From the NCBI RefSeq assembly GCF_003010965.1, contig NZ_PGGM01000010.1, forward strand, positions 168,146 through 232,145: a stretch of 64,000 nt of DNA, read 5' to 3'. The position numbers and the translations under genes are program-made. The stretch comes from Phyllobacterium sophorae. Its GTDB lineage: Bacteria; Pseudomonadota; Alphaproteobacteria; Rhizobiales; Rhizobiaceae. The notes beneath the pieces are model-generated. The model ran no database searches, was not told the DNA's origin, and was given only the letters and a program-made list of their open reading frames with translations. Position 1 is the stretch's first letter. Each line of letters starts with the position of its first letter. Positions 63,621-64,000 of the stretch are shown here, one piece after another.

Positions 63621-64000
63621 GCGCAAAGCCTCGTTGACACAGCCTGTTGGCCAGAATTACCTGCTCCACGCCGGACATCAAGCACTTATGGCGCTAAGAT
63701 CGCAGGCTCGCGGATCCTCATTGACGAGTTTCTTACATCACCCCCCATGCCCGAGCCCAGCAATCTGAGAATTGAAATGCGAAGGCAAAAATCCAGCACC
63801 GATTTCGGGCTTACCACTTCAAATTGAAATCGTTAGTCAGAAGCCACATCTGCCCCGCGTACAGCCGATAGAAGTAACCGGGGCAGATTTGGCGGCAGTT
63901 GCTCGTTGGAGCAGAATTTTTTCGGGATTGCGCAGCCGGGAATTGAAGTAGTTGTGCATAAGCTCCCGCGTCGAATCTAAAGAGCGTTGGCCCCGATTCC
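63621..64000. other. Right-end non-coding stretch
   Basis: No credible gene. Contains the inverted repeat at 63847-63887. The right end of the defence island may lie here or beyond the window. Confidence 0.35.
63847..63887. repeat. Inverted repeat
   Basis: ATCTGCCCCG - 21 bases - CGGGGCAGAT, perfect 10-bp arms. No T-run follows on the plus strand. Could be a terminator, a protein site or an element end. Confidence 0.4.

Noticed and set aside
1..64000. tRNA genes, CRISPR arrays or attachment-site duplications around the defence island
   Set aside because: I looked at the edges near 42.3 kb and 63.7 kb and saw no tRNA-like fold, no spaced repeats and no matching direct repeats.

Overview
The window comes from an alphaproteobacterium of the order Hyphomicrobiales, most likely the Brucella/Ochrobactrum group. 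The strongest evidence is the truncated start of an Omp2-type porin at 16.1-16.3 kb, whose signal peptide and first mature residues match Brucellaceae porins. A phasin, many sulfonate-uptake operons, a GcvA-type LysR and a MocR regulator fit this. I see no rRNA, tRNA, CRISPR array or replication origin.

Region 1 (1-31.6 kb) is largely sulfur scavenging. It holds a DppBC-type permease pair, a GntR/FCD regulator, a polar amino acid ABC transporter resembling EhuBCDA, an operon of a peptide-type binding protein with two flavin monooxygenases, a lone sulfate-binding protein, and two sulfonate operons. Operon A is monooxygenase-ssuACB-FAD protein-ferredoxin. Operon B is ssuE-sfnB-like-ssuD-ssuACB-unknown. 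Several of these proteins contain almost no Cys or Met, which is typical of sulfate-starvation proteins. A 15-bp motif recurs four times upstream of the GntR gene and three transport operons, suggesting one regulon. Broken pieces (IS110 relic, porin start, kinase end, monooxygenase end) mark old rearrangements.

Region 2 (31.9-42.3 kb) is mixed chromosomal content: an Excalibur-domain protein, a P-loop kinase, a phasin, SelO, an IS630 relic, a hairpin-rich non-coding stretch that may encode a small RNA, and a MocR regulator divergent from a B3/B4-domain, LysE and DapA-like cluster. Six genes and gene pieces here and in region 1 or at the IS6 element look shifted by single missing bases, all of the same sign, so base-calling errors are a serious alternative to real decay.

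Region 3 (42.5-63.6 kb) is a defence island: an AbiE toxin-antitoxin pair; a truncated IS6 element; a ubiquitin-like conjugation locus (E2-E1-JAB triple fusion, ComEC-type metallo-beta-lactamase, four-helix membrane protein) divergent from a WYL regulator and a nucleotidyltransferase across a 37-bp near-perfect palindrome; an nSTAND-nuclease gene split by an IS110/IS1111-type element; a three-gene SIR2 / middle protein / Rad50-like ATPase operon; a RES-domain fragment; a DUF4365-like nuclease; and a Shedu (DUF4263) nuclease. The ubiquitin-like locus and the SIR2-ABC operon are the best candidates for little-studied systems.
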